A stretch of DNA of 64,000 bases from Runella rosea. GTDB lineage: Bacteria; Bacteroidota; Bacteroidia; Cytophagales; Spirosomataceae. The DNA is taken from positions 930,001-994,000 of the forward strand of contig NZ_CP030850.1 in the NCBI RefSeq assembly GCF_003325355.1, written 5' to 3'. Both the position numbers and the translations under genes were made by a program. Below are positions 8,294-16,906 of this stretch, piece after piece (the stretch's first letter is position 1; every line of letters begins with the position of its first letter). The notes under the pieces were generated by a model. That model had not been told where the DNA came from, did no database searches, and saw only the letters and a program-made list of their open reading frames with translations.

Positions 8294-9637
8294 ATGAAAA
8301 CTGATCGTCGCACCTTCGTCAAACAATTAGGTGCTGTTACTGCCTCAACCGCTGTTCCTCATTTTAATATCATCAAAAGCCTGAACGACAATAAAATCCG
8401 AATCGCTACTATCGGGATGGGAATTCAGGGATTTTCGGATACAAACGCTGCACTGCGCACTGGAATGTGTGAATTGGTAGCCGTGGCCGACTTGTATGAT
8501 GGACGTCTAACCCACGCCAAAGAAGTATTTGGAAATCATGTCGTTACGACCCGCGATTATCGCGAAGTCCTCGAACGAAAAGACGTCGATGCGGTACTTA
8601 TCGTTACACCCGACCATTGGCATGACCGAATTTCGATTGCGGCCCTCAAAAAGGGCAAGCACGTCTATTGTGAAAAACCAATGGTGCAACACATCGAAGA
8701 GGGAGCGGCGGTCATTGCCGCCGCCAAAGCAGCTGGTAAAGTGATGCAAGTAGGCAGTCAACGCATCAGCGGGGCGGCTTTTAAAGAGGCCAAACGACTT
8801 GTTGAAGCGGGCGATATCGGCATGATTAATTTTATTGAATCAACCAACGACCGTTTCAACGCCATTGGTGCTTGGCAATATTCGATTCCCTCCGATGCCT
8901 CACTCAAAACCATTGATTGGGAAACATTTTTGGGAGATGCCCCCAAACGGGCTTTTGACCCCGTACGATTTTTCCGCTGGCGCAACTACCGCGACTACGG
9001 TACGGGCGTAGCGGGCGATTTGTTTATCCACCTCATTACGGGTGTTCACTTCGTAACGGGCTCGTTGGGGCCTAATCGTATTTTTTCGTCAGGTCAACTC
9101 TCCTACTGGAAAGACGGCCGCGACGTGCCCGACGTCATGGTCGCAACCATGGAATATCCCGCTATGGGCAAATTAGATTCCTTTCAGATGGTGCTGAGGG
9201 TCAATTTTGCCAACGCGGGCTCTATCAAAAACGTGACCCGCATTGTTGGTAACGAGGGCGAAATTACCTTTGGCGGAAACTCTCTCACTTTAACCAAACG
9301 CAAACTCGCCACAGCTCCCGGATACGGTAACGGTGAAAGCTTTGGCACGTTTTCTAACGCGCAGCAACAGGAATACCTCGCCGCTTATGATGCCAAGTAC
9401 CCCACCGAAACGCGAACGCCCGAACCCGTAAAAGAAGTGCTTTTTGACGCACCCAAAGAGGATGACGCGCACAAAAACCACTTTGCCAACTTCTTCGAAG
9501 GGATATTAAATAATACACCAGTGGTAGAAGACCCACTTTTTGGATTCCGGGCGGCCGCTCCTGTATTGGCCTGCAACAAAAGCTATTTTGAGAAAAAAGT
9601 GGTGAATTGGGATCCCAAAAACCTCAAATTGACGTAG
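8294..9637 (+). CDS. Tat-exported Gfo/Idh/MocA family oxidoreductase
   Basis: The ATG at 8294 gives 447 residues; a TTG two codons earlier is less likely. The N-terminus MKTDRRTFVKQLGAVTAS is a twin-arginine signal, so the folded, cofactor-loaded enzyme is exported. The Rossmann half begins IRIATIGMGIQGFSDTNAAL, and the family's substrate-side motif is VYCEKPMVQ near residue 127. These enzymes oxidise or isomerise sugars with NAD(P), and some exported members make 3-keto sugars. Placement near DUF1080 suggests a 3-keto-glycoside route. The EamA gene follows after 9 bases. Confidence 0.85.
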   Translation: MKTDRRTFVKQLGAVTASTAVPHFNIIKSLNDNKIRIATIGMGIQGFSDTNAALRTGMCELVAVADLYDGRLTHAKEVFGNHVVTTRDYREVLERKDVDAVLIVTPDHWHDRISIAALKKGKHVYCEKPMVQHIEEGAAVIAAAKAAGKVMQVGSQRISGAAFKEAKRLVEAGDIGMINFIESTNDRFNAIGAWQYSIPSDASLKTIDWETFLGDAPKRAFDPVRFFRWRNYRDYGTGVAGDLFIHLITGVHFVTGSLGPNRIFSSGQLSYWKDGRDVPDVMVATMEYPAMGKLDSFQMVLRVNFANAGSIKNVTRIVGNEGEITFGGNSLTLTKRKLATAPGYGNGESFGTFSNAQQQEYLAAYDAKYPTETRTPEPVKEVLFDAPKEDDAHKNHFANFFEGILNNTPVVEDPLFGFRAAAPVLACNKSYFEKKVVNWDPKNLKLT

Positions 9638-9646
9638 AAAAAGCAA

Positions 9647-10543
9647 ATGCTTTTATTTTTAATATCTACTACCGCCTTGGCGATTGGGGTTAGGATTTTG
9701 GTAAACCCAGTATCTAACGTTTTCCAAAAGTACCTAACCCAGCGCCAAGCCCATCCCCTTTTTGTCGTTACCAGTACCTACGGGATTTTGAGCATCGGTT
9801 GTCTATTTTACCTTTTGCCTGATATACCCAAAAACTTGTCTATTTTATTTTGGTATAACTCTGTCATTTTTAACACGTTAGGCGTAGCTGGCAATTATTT
9901 TCTGGTTAAATCACTCCACCGGGGCGACTTGTCGGTTCTGGGTCCTATCAATGCCTATAAAGCCTTAGTAAGCCTCCTATTTGGGCTATTCTTATTGGGT
10001 GAAATTCCCAATGCATGGGGTATTGTAGGAATGTTATTAATTATTGCTGGCAGTTATTTTGTCATCAACCAACCTTCTTCCACGCAAGGTTTCAGCTGGG
10101 CCATTTTCAAACAAAAGGATGTACAATACCGTTTTTTGGCCTTATTTTTCTCGGCCATCGACGCACTTTATCTCAAAAAAATCATCGTTGCCACCAACGC
10201 CAACCTTGCTTTTGTTTCTTGGTGCATCGGTGGTTTCTTGTTTTCTTTTGTTGCGTTCCTATATACCCAAAAAAACACGTCTTTTCGTCCTCACTTTCGT
10301 ATTCTCAAAGATTATAAGTGGCATTTCTTGGCACTAGGGCTTTCATCGGGATTGATGCAACTTTCAACCAATTATGCTTTTGAGGGAATTCAGGTGAGTT
10401 ACGCCTTGGCGCTGTTTCAAGTATCGGCCTTGGTGAGTGTGTTGTTTGGGGTACAGTTTTTTGAAGAAAAGCAATTAGGACGAAAACTCGCCGGGGCCAC
10501 CATCATGGTGGTCGGGGCAGTTTTGATTATCTTGTTTAAGTAA
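9647..10543 (+). CDS. EamA/DMT-family transporter
   Basis: The 298-residue protein has about ten hydrophobic segments in two repeated halves, as expected for EamA drug/metabolite transporters. A typical half-repeat end is GIVGMLLIIAGSYFVI, mirrored by AGATIMVVGAVLIILF at the C-terminus. Substrate is not predictable. It is 9 bases downstream of the Gfo/Idh/MocA gene, so it could move a sugar or sugar acid from the same pathway, which is an inference from position only. A hairpin terminator follows. Confidence 0.8.
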   Translation: MLLFLISTTALAIGVRILVNPVSNVFQKYLTQRQAHPLFVVTSTYGILSIGCLFYLLPDIPKNLSILFWYNSVIFNTLGVAGNYFLVKSLHRGDLSVLGPINAYKALVSLLFGLFLLGEIPNAWGIVGMLLIIAGSYFVINQPSSTQGFSWAIFKQKDVQYRFLALFFSAIDALYLKKIIVATNANLAFVSWCIGGFLFSFVAFLYTQKNTSFRPHFRILKDYKWHFLALGLSSGLMQLSTNYAFEGIQVSYALALFQVSALVSVLFGVQFFEEKQLGRKLAGATIMVVGAVLIILFK

Positions 10544-10625
10544 AACCCTCGTTCAATTCTCCCCTTTTCAATTCAAAAAATCAGGGCTGAGCCATAAAAA
10601 TAAGATTCGTACATCAAAAACAGGA

Positions 10626-10663
10626 AAAGCACTGACTACAGAAAAATCTGTGGCCAATGCTTT
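10626..10663. terminator. Bidirectional hairpin terminator
   Basis: A 17-bp stem with two mismatches and one G-T pair (10626-10642 with 10647-10663, AAAA loop) is followed by T-rich sequence on both strands. It separates the converging EamA and infC genes. Confidence 0.75.
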
Positions 10664-10737
10664 ATTCGTTTATTATTTTTTCAAAAGATGAAAGTGCACA
10701 AATGCTCTCTTCGATTGAAAATTATATTCGCAAGAGG

Positions 10738-11292
10738 CTATTTTTTTATTGCCTTGGGAGTCAAAATCATGCTCATGCGTTTTCCTTCGAGTTTCGGTTC
10801 AAGTTCTACTTTCCCAATTTCTTCCAATGCTTTGGCAAATCGTTCCAAAAGCTTGTAACCTTGGTCTTTGAACACAATTTCACGACCTGAAAACTGCACG
10901 TAAGCCTTTACTTTAGCCCCTTCTTTCAGAAAGTTAATGGCGTGCTTCAGTTTGAAGTCATAATCGTGATCGTCAGTTGTTGGGCTGAAGCGAATCTCTT
11001 TGATGACCACTTTTTGGGCATTGGCCTTGATTTCTTTCTGCTTTTTCTTTTGCTCGTATTTGAACTTGGAATAGTCAATTACTTTACAAACGGGCGGAAC
11101 TGCATTGGGCGAAATCTCTACCAAATCAAGGTTTTGTTCTTCCGCAAACTTTATAGCTTGTTGAATATCGTATATACCTTGGGGGACATTTTCACCAACT
11201 AAACGAACTTGGGGGACGCGGATACGTTCATTGATGCGGTACGGTTCTTCTTGTCTAACGGGTCGAAAAGGTCTGCGTTGTTGTTGAGCCAT
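10738..11292 (-). CDS. infC: Translation initiation factor IF-3
   Basis: The 184-residue protein has both IF-3 domains: the N-terminal part with [17 protein letters not shown] and [16 protein letters not shown], a Lys-rich linker ([14 protein letters not shown]), and the C-terminal domain with [20 protein letters not shown] and [10 protein letters not shown]. It binds the 30S subunit and polices start-codon selection. The usual neighbours rpmI and rplT are absent: the gene is followed by a terminator and a convergent transporter gene. A good promoter lies just upstream. Confidence 0.95.
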   Translation of the reverse strand: MAQQQRRPFRPVRQEEPYRINERIRVPQVRLVGENVPQGIYDIQQAIKFAEEQNLDLVEISPNAVPPVCKVIDYSKFKYEQKKKQKEIKANAQKVVIKEIRFSPTTDDHDYDFKLKHAINFLKEGAKVKAYVQFSGREIVFKDQGYKLLERFAKALEEIGKVELEPKLEGKRMSMILTPKAIKK

Positions 11293-11328
11293 TCAGTACT
11301 TAAATTATGATAGTTTTATGTTTGATGC

Positions 11329-11359
11329 GAAAACTAATGAATTGTTGAAAGTTCTACAA
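11329..11359 (-). promoter_or_regulatory. Predicted infC promoter (Bacteroidota type)
   Basis: On the minus strand TTG at 11359-11357 is followed after exactly 20 bases by TAGTTTTC (11336-11329), matching 7 of 8 positions of the TAnnTTTG minus-7 element. It would start transcription about 30 bases before the infC ATG. Confidence 0.5.
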
Positions 11360-11438
11360 GATTTCGCGTAAAAAAGTTTACTTATCTACAAAAATAACGT
11401 TTAAATGTGATTATTAAGGGGTTAGTCCTAAAAAAGTT

Positions 11439-11497
11439 AAGAGTTAATGGATAATAAGTTAAGAATACAGGGCTTAACTCGTTAACCATTAACTCTT
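11439..11497. repeat. Two-tier palindrome upstream of infC
   Basis: An outer 12-bp perfect stem (AAGAGTTAATGG at 11439-11450, CCATTAACTCTT at 11486-11497) encloses an inner 7-bp stem (11457-11463 with 11473-11479). It lies 25 bases after the stop of the minus-strand gene at 11523 and can serve as its terminator, although there is no strong T run. The layered design also resembles dispersed palindromic repeats. Confidence 0.6.
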
Positions 11498-11522
11498 ACG
11501 GCACTATTATTTAACCAAAAGC

Positions 11523-12485
11523 CTATCGAACTTTGAAGGTAGTCGAACCAATTCTAAATCCTTGGCAATACAACTCTATGGTGTGTTCGCCTTTTTTAAG
11601 CGGAATTCCACCACGTGAGTAAATGATAGACCCCTGCGAGCCTTCGTTGCTGTAATTCAAGGTTTGTTTTGCAGTATAGACTGTTTCCCGACCTGAGTAC
11701 ACAAAAGTACCCGAACCAGTAGCCATATCGGCCATCACGGCACCTTCGGGGTCAAGGATACGGAGGTAAACTTCACGCTCTCCGTTGGGGGAAATAGGAT
11801 TGGCAGCAAGGTCAAAATCAACTTTGAGTTTGTCGATACGTTTGGCGCGATAAGCTCCTCCATCACGTTCTTTTCCTTTAGAAGAAACGGCGTTTACCGC
11901 AATCTTTTCAGCTTTCAGCGCCGATGCAATCGTTACTTTCTCCGCCAATTCACGGTTTTTATTACTCAACTGACCAACAGAATCTTCGAAGGTTCTCTGC
12001 AACGAGGCTTTTTCTCCTTCGAGTCCAGTAACTTTCGAGCTAAGTTCTTGGTTTTGAGCCGTTACAATTCCTAATTCCTCCTTCAACTTGGCAATATCTG
12101 AGTCTTTTTGAACCAAGATAGCTTCATAGTTGGCAATTTTCTGTTTGTATTTAGAAATATCTACCGATGCGGCACTTGACGCATTTCTTAAAGCGGCTTT
12201 ATCCTTTTCAAGTTGTTGTTTCAATGATACCAATGAATCAACTTGGCCACCTAACTGCTGAATTTCAGCTATTTTTGCATCCAATTGCGCCGAAATGGAG
12301 TCGAGTTTCATTTTTGCGGCGACCACTTCTTCCGTCTTGGCGGCAATTACCGTTTCTTGTTCTTTGTTCTTTTCCCGTTCTTTGTAAAAGAAATAGATAA
12401 GAACCACGTTTAGAAGGGCTAAAATTGCCAATGCAGCTAGAAGTAGGCTTTTACGATCTTTCTTTTGTCCTTGGTTGTAGTCCAT
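11523..12485 (-). CDS. Membrane-anchored coiled-coil protein of unknown function
   Basis: The 320-residue protein has a short basic cytoplasmic start (MDYNQGQKKDRKS), one transmembrane segment at about residues 14-33 (LLLAALAILALLNVVLIYFF), a long coiled coil from about 35 to 200 rich in E, K, A, L and Q, and a C-terminal beta-rich domain of about 110 residues (KLKVDFDLAANPISPNGEREVYL onward, split here). The C-terminal domain is therefore held away from the inner membrane. I recognise no named family. It is divergent from the RluD-type gene 84 bases away. Confidence 0.65.
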   Translation of the reverse strand: MDYNQGQKKDRKSLLLAALAILALLNVVLIYFFYKEREKNKEQETVIAAKTEEVVAAKMKLDSISAQLDAKIAEIQQLGGQVDSLVSLKQQLEKDKAALRNASSAASVDISKYKQKIANYEAILVQKDSDIAKLKEELGIVTAQNQELSSKVTGLEGEKASLQRTFEDSVGQLSNKNRELAEKVTIASALKAEKIAVNAVSSKGKERDGGAYRAKRIDKLKVDFDLAANPISPNGEREVYLRILDPEGAVMADMATGSGTFVYSGRETVYTAKQTLNYSNEGSQGSIIYSRGGIPLKKGEHTIELYCQGFRIGSTTFKVR

Positions 12486-12569
12486 AAGTTAATCAATTAT
12501 TAAGAGTAGTTATCAGCCCAAGAAACGCAATTCTCAGGAAATTATTGCGAAATTTAAAAAAATATTTCA

Positions 12570-13598
12570 ATGACGGAAAATCAATTGCTTACAACCGACG
12601 AAGAAGATGAATTGTATGAACATCACCGAATCGTTGTTGACCGTGGGCAAACCTTGATGAGGATTGATCAATACCTCAAACATCATCTTTCAAACGTTAC
12701 GCGTACCAAGCTCCAAAATGCCATTGAAACTGAATCGGTTAAGGTAAACGATAAAGCGGTAAAATCAAGTTATAAAGTCAAGCCCTTTGACATCATAACG
12801 GTGTCAATGCCGCATCCCCCGCGCGAAACCGATATTGTGGCCGAAAATATACCGCTAAACATTGTGTACGAAGATGATGAAGTATTAGTGCTCAACAAAC
12901 CCGCTGGAATGGTCGTTCACCCCGCTTACGGCAACTGGTCTGGAACGGTAGTCAACGCGCTGGTGTATCATTTTCAACATTTACCCACGGGTAGAAATGG
13001 GGAAGCAAGGCCAGGGTTGATTCACCGCATTGATAAAGATACTTCGGGGCTGTTGGTGATTGCCAAAACTGAATATGCCATGGCGCACATTGCCCGTCAA
13101 TTTTTCGAACATACCACCGAGCGTACTTACGAAGCGTTGGTATGGGGAGAACCCAAAGAAAACGCAGGAACGATCATAGGGCACGTTGGCCGAAGCGCCC
13201 GCGACCGTAAAGTGATGGATGTGTACGAGGATGGAAGTCAGGGGAAACACGCCGTAACGCACTACAAAGTGTTGAAATCTTTTAAATATACTTCGCTGGT
13301 TCAGTGCAATCTGGAAACGGGCCGTACCCACCAAATCAGGGCGCATTTTCAGCACATTGGGCATCCGCTTTTTAGTGATTCTGTCTACGGCGGCGACAAG
13401 ATTTTGCGCGGCACTACGAGCGGTAGCTACCGGGCCTTTGTTGAGAATTGTTTTCAACTCATGCCGCGCCAAGCACTGCATGCCAAATCCCTTGGATTTG
13501 AACACCCCCGCACCAAACAATGGATGCAGTTTGAATCAGAATTACCAGAAGATTTTATGGCCGTTTTGGCAAAATGGGAAAAATTCGCTGCTGAATAA
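12570..13598 (+). CDS. rluD: RluD-family 23S rRNA pseudouridine synthase
   Basis: The 342-residue protein has an N-terminal S4 RNA-binding domain (MRIDQYLKHHLSNVTRTKLQ, about residues 30-75) and a catalytic domain with NKPAGMVVHPAYGNWSGT and HRIDKDTSGLLVIAKT. D155 in the HRIDKDTSG motif is the expected catalytic aspartate. GRTHQIRAH and GHPLFSDSVYGG are also typical. It converts uridine to pseudouridine in rRNA; RluD is the best guess among RluA/C/D paralogues because of the S4 domain and the N-terminal extension. Confidence 0.85.
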   Translation: MTENQLLTTDEEDELYEHHRIVVDRGQTLMRIDQYLKHHLSNVTRTKLQNAIETESVKVNDKAVKSSYKVKPFDIITVSMPHPPRETDIVAENIPLNIVYEDDEVLVLNKPAGMVVHPAYGNWSGTVVNALVYHFQHLPTGRNGEARPGLIHRIDKDTSGLLVIAKTEYAMAHIARQFFEHTTERTYEALVWGEPKENAGTIIGHVGRSARDRKVMDVYEDGSQGKHAVTHYKVLKSFKYTSLVQCNLETGRTHQIRAHFQHIGHPLFSDSVYGGDKILRGTTSGSYRAFVENCFQLMPRQALHAKSLGFEHPRTKQWMQFESELPEDFMAVLAKWEKFAAE

Positions 13599-13615
13599 CG
13601 GAGTTTGGGGAAGGC

Positions 13616-13649
13616 AAAAGGCGCAAATTTGAACAAATTTACGCCTTTT
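13616..13649. terminator. Bidirectional hairpin terminator
   Basis: AAAAGGCG (13616-13623) and CGCCTTTT (13642-13649) pair, with an inner AAATTT/AAATTT pairing and one mismatch between the two, around a GAAC loop. It sits between the converging rluD-type and DUF983 genes. Confidence 0.75.
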
Positions 13650-13668
13650 GACTCATCTTTCTATACTG

Positions 13669-14025
13669 TTATGATTCTATCAAATTAGTAAAAAGATAGA
13701 GCCATATCAGTCGTGCCATTCGGAAATTAAACGGAAAAAGCACCAACACAAGGGCAATACAAACCGCAAGATTTAAGAAATCAAAAGCATCAATACCGAT
13801 TGAGATTAACAAAACGTAGGCCAGCGCCATTTCGAGCGTGGCCAATCCATAACTCACGTACATGGCCCCCCAATAAAAGCCTGGCTCTTTGCTGAAATTT
13901 TGACGGCAATGCGAACACTCTTCCTGCATTTTTGCGGGTCTGAAACTAAATAAGTTTGTGGTACTAAACACTTGCCCTTGGTGGCATTTGGGGCATTTAT
14001 TTTGCATTAAATGAATGAGAGACAT
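13669..14025 (-). CDS. DUF983 family membrane protein
   Basis: The 118-residue protein starts with a zinc-ribbon-like part, CPKCHQGQVF near residue 11 and CSHCRQNF near 37, then EPGFYWGAMYVSYG, the hallmark of DUF983, and two hydrophobic segments. Function is unknown. The four cysteines suggest a bound metal. It is monocistronic, with a terminator at its end. Confidence 0.8.
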   Translation of the reverse strand: MSLIHLMQNKCPKCHQGQVFSTTNLFSFRPAKMQEECSHCRQNFSKEPGFYWGAMYVSYGLATLEMALAYVLLISIGIDAFDFLNLAVCIALVLVLFPFNFRMARLIWLYLFTNLIES

Positions 14026-14129
14026 GGTTGTTGTATTTTTTATAATACAAAATTAAAGCCATTCATTGGTTTTAATGACGCATATTTGTAGCTAAAAACA
14101 GGACTATTCAGACATTTCTCTTTTTTATC

Positions 14130-15011
14130 ATGAAGCAACTGCCCATTTACGGCATTAATGCCTTTTTGGAACCAGGAATGGTCCATTCTTTTTATGCCAA
14201 TGAATTAAAAACCCACCTCGAAAGCCACCAATTTGTCAATACTCCGCACAAACACAGTACATTTATTGCCATCTTATTCACCTCGGGAAGCGGTTTGCAT
14301 AACATTGATTTCAATACCTACGAAGTTCGGGCTGGCAGCGTTTTTTTACTTACACCAGGCCAAGTCCACAGTTGGGAGTTGTCAGAAGATGTGGAGGGTT
14401 ACGTCTTTTTTCATACACAGGCATTTTACAACGACGTATATCTTACTCGAAAGTTAGACCATTTTCCGTTCTTTTATCTTCAAACCAATTACCCCGTGAT
14501 TTATCTCGAAGCGCAGGAGGTATTGCATTTCGAAACGCTATTCAAAGCGATTTTTGAGGAGCATCAAGGAAACTTACCTTACAAGTATGATAAATTGGTT
14601 TCATTGATTGACATAGTCTATATTCAACTTGCGCGTTTATATAAAGAAGAAAGTTTGAAGGTTAACAACCAACACGGCCATTATGTGCGGGTCAAACAGT
14701 TGGAAAAATTGATTGATACACACTATAAAACAAAAAAACTCCCGAACGAATACGCAGATTTGATGCACATGACCACGCGGCATCTAAACCGAATCTGTCA
14801 AGAAACCCTTCATCAAACCACGGGAGATTTGATTCTTAAAAGGGTAATGATAGAAGCGCAAAGAATGCTGATTTACAACGACCTGACCGTATCAGCAGTG
14901 GCGGACCAACTTGGCTACGATGATTATTCGTATTTTATTCGACTCTTCAAAAAATACCTGGGCGAATCTCCGAAAAAATTCCAACAACGAATGAATCAGT
15001 TGTCTTCTTAA
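14130..15011 (+). CDS. AraC-family transcriptional regulator
   Basis: The 293-residue protein has an N-terminal cupin-type sensing domain (HKHSTFIAILFTSGSG, then GSVFLLTPGQVHSWEL) and a C-terminal double helix-turn-helix. The second helix-turn-helix reads LTVSAVADQLGYDDYSYFIRL, with FKKYLGESPKKFQ, the AraC signature, near the end. It should respond to a small ligand bound in the cupin. The NTF2-like lipoprotein gene 157 bases downstream is a possible target, which is only positional inference. Confidence 0.85.
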   Translation: MKQLPIYGINAFLEPGMVHSFYANELKTHLESHQFVNTPHKHSTFIAILFTSGSGLHNIDFNTYEVRAGSVFLLTPGQVHSWELSEDVEGYVFFHTQAFYNDVYLTRKLDHFPFFYLQTNYPVIYLEAQEVLHFETLFKAIFEEHQGNLPYKYDKLVSLIDIVYIQLARLYKEESLKVNNQHGHYVRVKQLEKLIDTHYKTKKLPNEYADLMHMTTRHLNRICQETLHQTTGDLILKRVMIEAQRMLIYNDLTVSAVADQLGYDDYSYFIRLFKKYLGESPKKFQQRMNQLSS

Positions 15012-15168
15012 CAAGAAAAAGGTACTAATTCAAAAATAATTTGTACTTTATTTGGAATTGTTAACAAATTAAAAGATATTCATTGTATCGTCAAACGCCA
15101 ATAAAAAGGCTCTTTGACGGGCGACAAGGGTAAGTGCATAATCTTTACATTTAAAAAAATATGTATTT

Positions 15169-15711
15169 ATGAAAACAACACTTTTTGCCCTGTTAATCAT
15201 TTTTTGTGCTTTGACCGCCTGCAATGATGTCGATAGCAAAACCAATTCTTCCATGACTCCTATTGATGAAGAAAAGGAAACAAAAGCTATCATGCAGACC
15301 ATTGAAAATGAGACCTCGTGCTTTTTCAAGGGTGATTACAACTGCTGGAAAGAAAACTTCGTTCAGGCAAACTATGCGTTCCAAGTTTGGAGTAAAGATG
15401 GCTATTTTGACCCAAAAATCGGGTGGGAAGCAGTTGACAACAAAATTGGACGATATATTGAAGACAACAAGCCAGGGGCTGGAGGAAGCAACAACCCCAA
15501 AGTTGTCCGCAAAGACATGATTGTAAAGTTTTTCAGCAGTGATGTAGCGTACCTCATTTGGAACCAGTACAACAGTGACCAAAAGATGACACACTACACC
15601 CACAGCACGGAAACGCGCATCATGGAAAAGCAGGATGGAAAATGGAAAATTGTAAACGTAACGGCTTTATGGGACCGAAATCAACCCATTCCAATCGAAG
15701 ACCTGAAATAA
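15169..15711 (+). CDS. NTF2-like (SnoaL/DUF4440-type) lipoprotein
   Basis: The 180-residue protein has a lipoprotein signal (MKTTLFALLIIFCALTAC, lipobox LTAC) and an NTF2-like fold: an early helix (IMQTIENETSCFFKGDYNCWKENF, split here), then strands with VWSKDGYFDPKIGWEAV and a typical end WKIVNVTALWDRN. Such domains bind small molecules or act as lyases or cyclases; no specific activity can be given. A strong terminator follows directly. Confidence 0.65.
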   Translation: MKTTLFALLIIFCALTACNDVDSKTNSSMTPIDEEKETKAIMQTIENETSCFFKGDYNCWKENFVQANYAFQVWSKDGYFDPKIGWEAVDNKIGRYIEDNKPGAGGSNNPKVVRKDMIVKFFSSDVAYLIWNQYNSDQKMTHYTHSTETRIMEKQDGKWKIVNVTALWDRNQPIPIEDLK

Positions 15712-15728
15712 GATAAACAACATTGTAG

Positions 15729-15774
15729 ACGGCTGAGTCATCTTGAAAAACAAGCATGACTCAGCCGTTTTTTT
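15729..15774. terminator. Strong rho-independent terminator
   Basis: ACGGCTGAGTCAT (15729-15741) pairs with ATGACTCAGCCGT (15756-15768), extended inward by CTTG/CAAG, and is followed by a run of seven T. It ends the NTF2-like lipoprotein gene and overlaps the end of the converging VOC gene. Confidence 0.85.
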
Positions 15775-16825
15775 AATCTTTCACCTTGCCCCAACCCAGG
15801 GTGGCAACCATCCAATCTGGTAGATGCGTTTGTTTTTTTCGCTTTTTAAGATTCAAATAAATGCCTAATTTTTTAAGAATCGGCACGCGGTGCGTTTCCA
15901 CAAATTCAATGAGCGTGCCGTCAGGGTCTTCGACGTATGAAAAGCGCCCCGCTGCCTCTCCCATGTCGAACGAGTCGGCACTGTCGACTGTAAAGGGGAA
16001 GCCATTGGCTTCGCAACGTGTTTTTAGGGCATTCATGTCAAGGGCGTCAAAACATAAGTGAATAAAACCCGCATCGCCCCAGTCACGGTCTTCAAAGATT
16101 TTACGCGGTGAACGGTCAAGCGCCTGCACCAATTCTATTTCAATACCTCCCAACAGTTTTCCAAAAGCACCCGTTTCTCCAAGGGTTTTACGAAGCAGTA
16201 CTCTTCTAAATTTTTGTTGTTTGGCGTCCACAAAATCAAAATCATCAAATTTTCCCGATTTATCATATACAATCTGGTCAATCTGCAACGTATTGGCATA
16301 AAATTGAATGGCTTTTTCCATGTTACTCACGCCAATCACCGCTCCGCAAACACCACCCGTAAGTGAGCCGTTGGGACGAAACCAAGACTCATTCGGTACA
16401 ATTTGCAACAAGTTGCCACGGCAATCTTTCAGCCAAAAATTCGCCCGTTGTTCAGGCGAGTTCTCTGGAGAAGATTTATATTCAGAATCAGCCAATTGCG
16501 CATAAAACTTGGGTACATCAAGGCATTTGATTTTGATGGCGAAAATCCCTAAATCTCCTAATTCAGGAATAAACGAAGGCTCTACAGGAACTCTATTTTT
16601 ATATTGCCAGATTTCAACTCCACCTCCCCCTGCCATATTTAAGGCCATAATGGCGTGACGGCGGCGTACCTCCCCTGAGGTATAACTCGTCATTAATTTT
16701 GCATCTGCTTCGTCATTAAAAATAGGTACGTTCAATCCCAGCGTTTTCCGATACCATTTCCACACTTCGTTGGCGTTCGGAACGCCAATGCCCACTTGCT
16801 GGATTCCACTAATTAGGTTGTTCAT
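15773..16825 (-). CDS. Two-domain VOC (glyoxalase/extradiol dioxygenase superfamily) protein
   Basis: The 350-residue protein has two VOC modules, one starting IQQVGIGVPNANEVWKWYRKTLGL and the second near residue 160 (VCGAVIGVSNMEKAIQFYANTL), with a late YVEDPDGTLIEFVETHRV, which contains the usual C-terminal Glu metal ligand. HLCFDALDM near residue 255 would supply a His ligand of the second domain. The architecture resembles extradiol dioxygenases or HPPD-like enzymes, but the reaction cannot be assigned. A basic tail of about 40 residues follows the second domain. No pathway neighbours help. Confidence 0.65.
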   Translation of the reverse strand: MNNLISGIQQVGIGVPNANEVWKWYRKTLGLNVPIFNDEADAKLMTSYTSGEVRRRHAIMALNMAGGGGVEIWQYKNRVPVEPSFIPELGDLGIFAIKIKCLDVPKFYAQLADSEYKSSPENSPEQRANFWLKDCRGNLLQIVPNESWFRPNGSLTGGVCGAVIGVSNMEKAIQFYANTLQIDQIVYDKSGKFDDFDFVDAKQQKFRRVLLRKTLGETGAFGKLLGGIEIELVQALDRSPRKIFEDRDWGDAGFIHLCFDALDMNALKTRCEANGFPFTVDSADSFDMGEAAGRFSYVEDPDGTLIEFVETHRVPILKKLGIYLNLKKRKKQTHLPDWMVATLGWGKVKD

Positions 16826-16906
16826 ATTGTTAGAAAAGGAAGTAAGTTATTGCCGGACAATTTACGTTATTTTTTAATACGTCGGTCGAGAATGGGAATG
16901 TTCCCC

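Noticed and set aside
10543-10737. Possible rpmI gene after infC
   Set aside because: The 195-base gap contains a terminator hairpin and no reading frame with the MPKMKTK start or basic composition of ribosomal protein L35.
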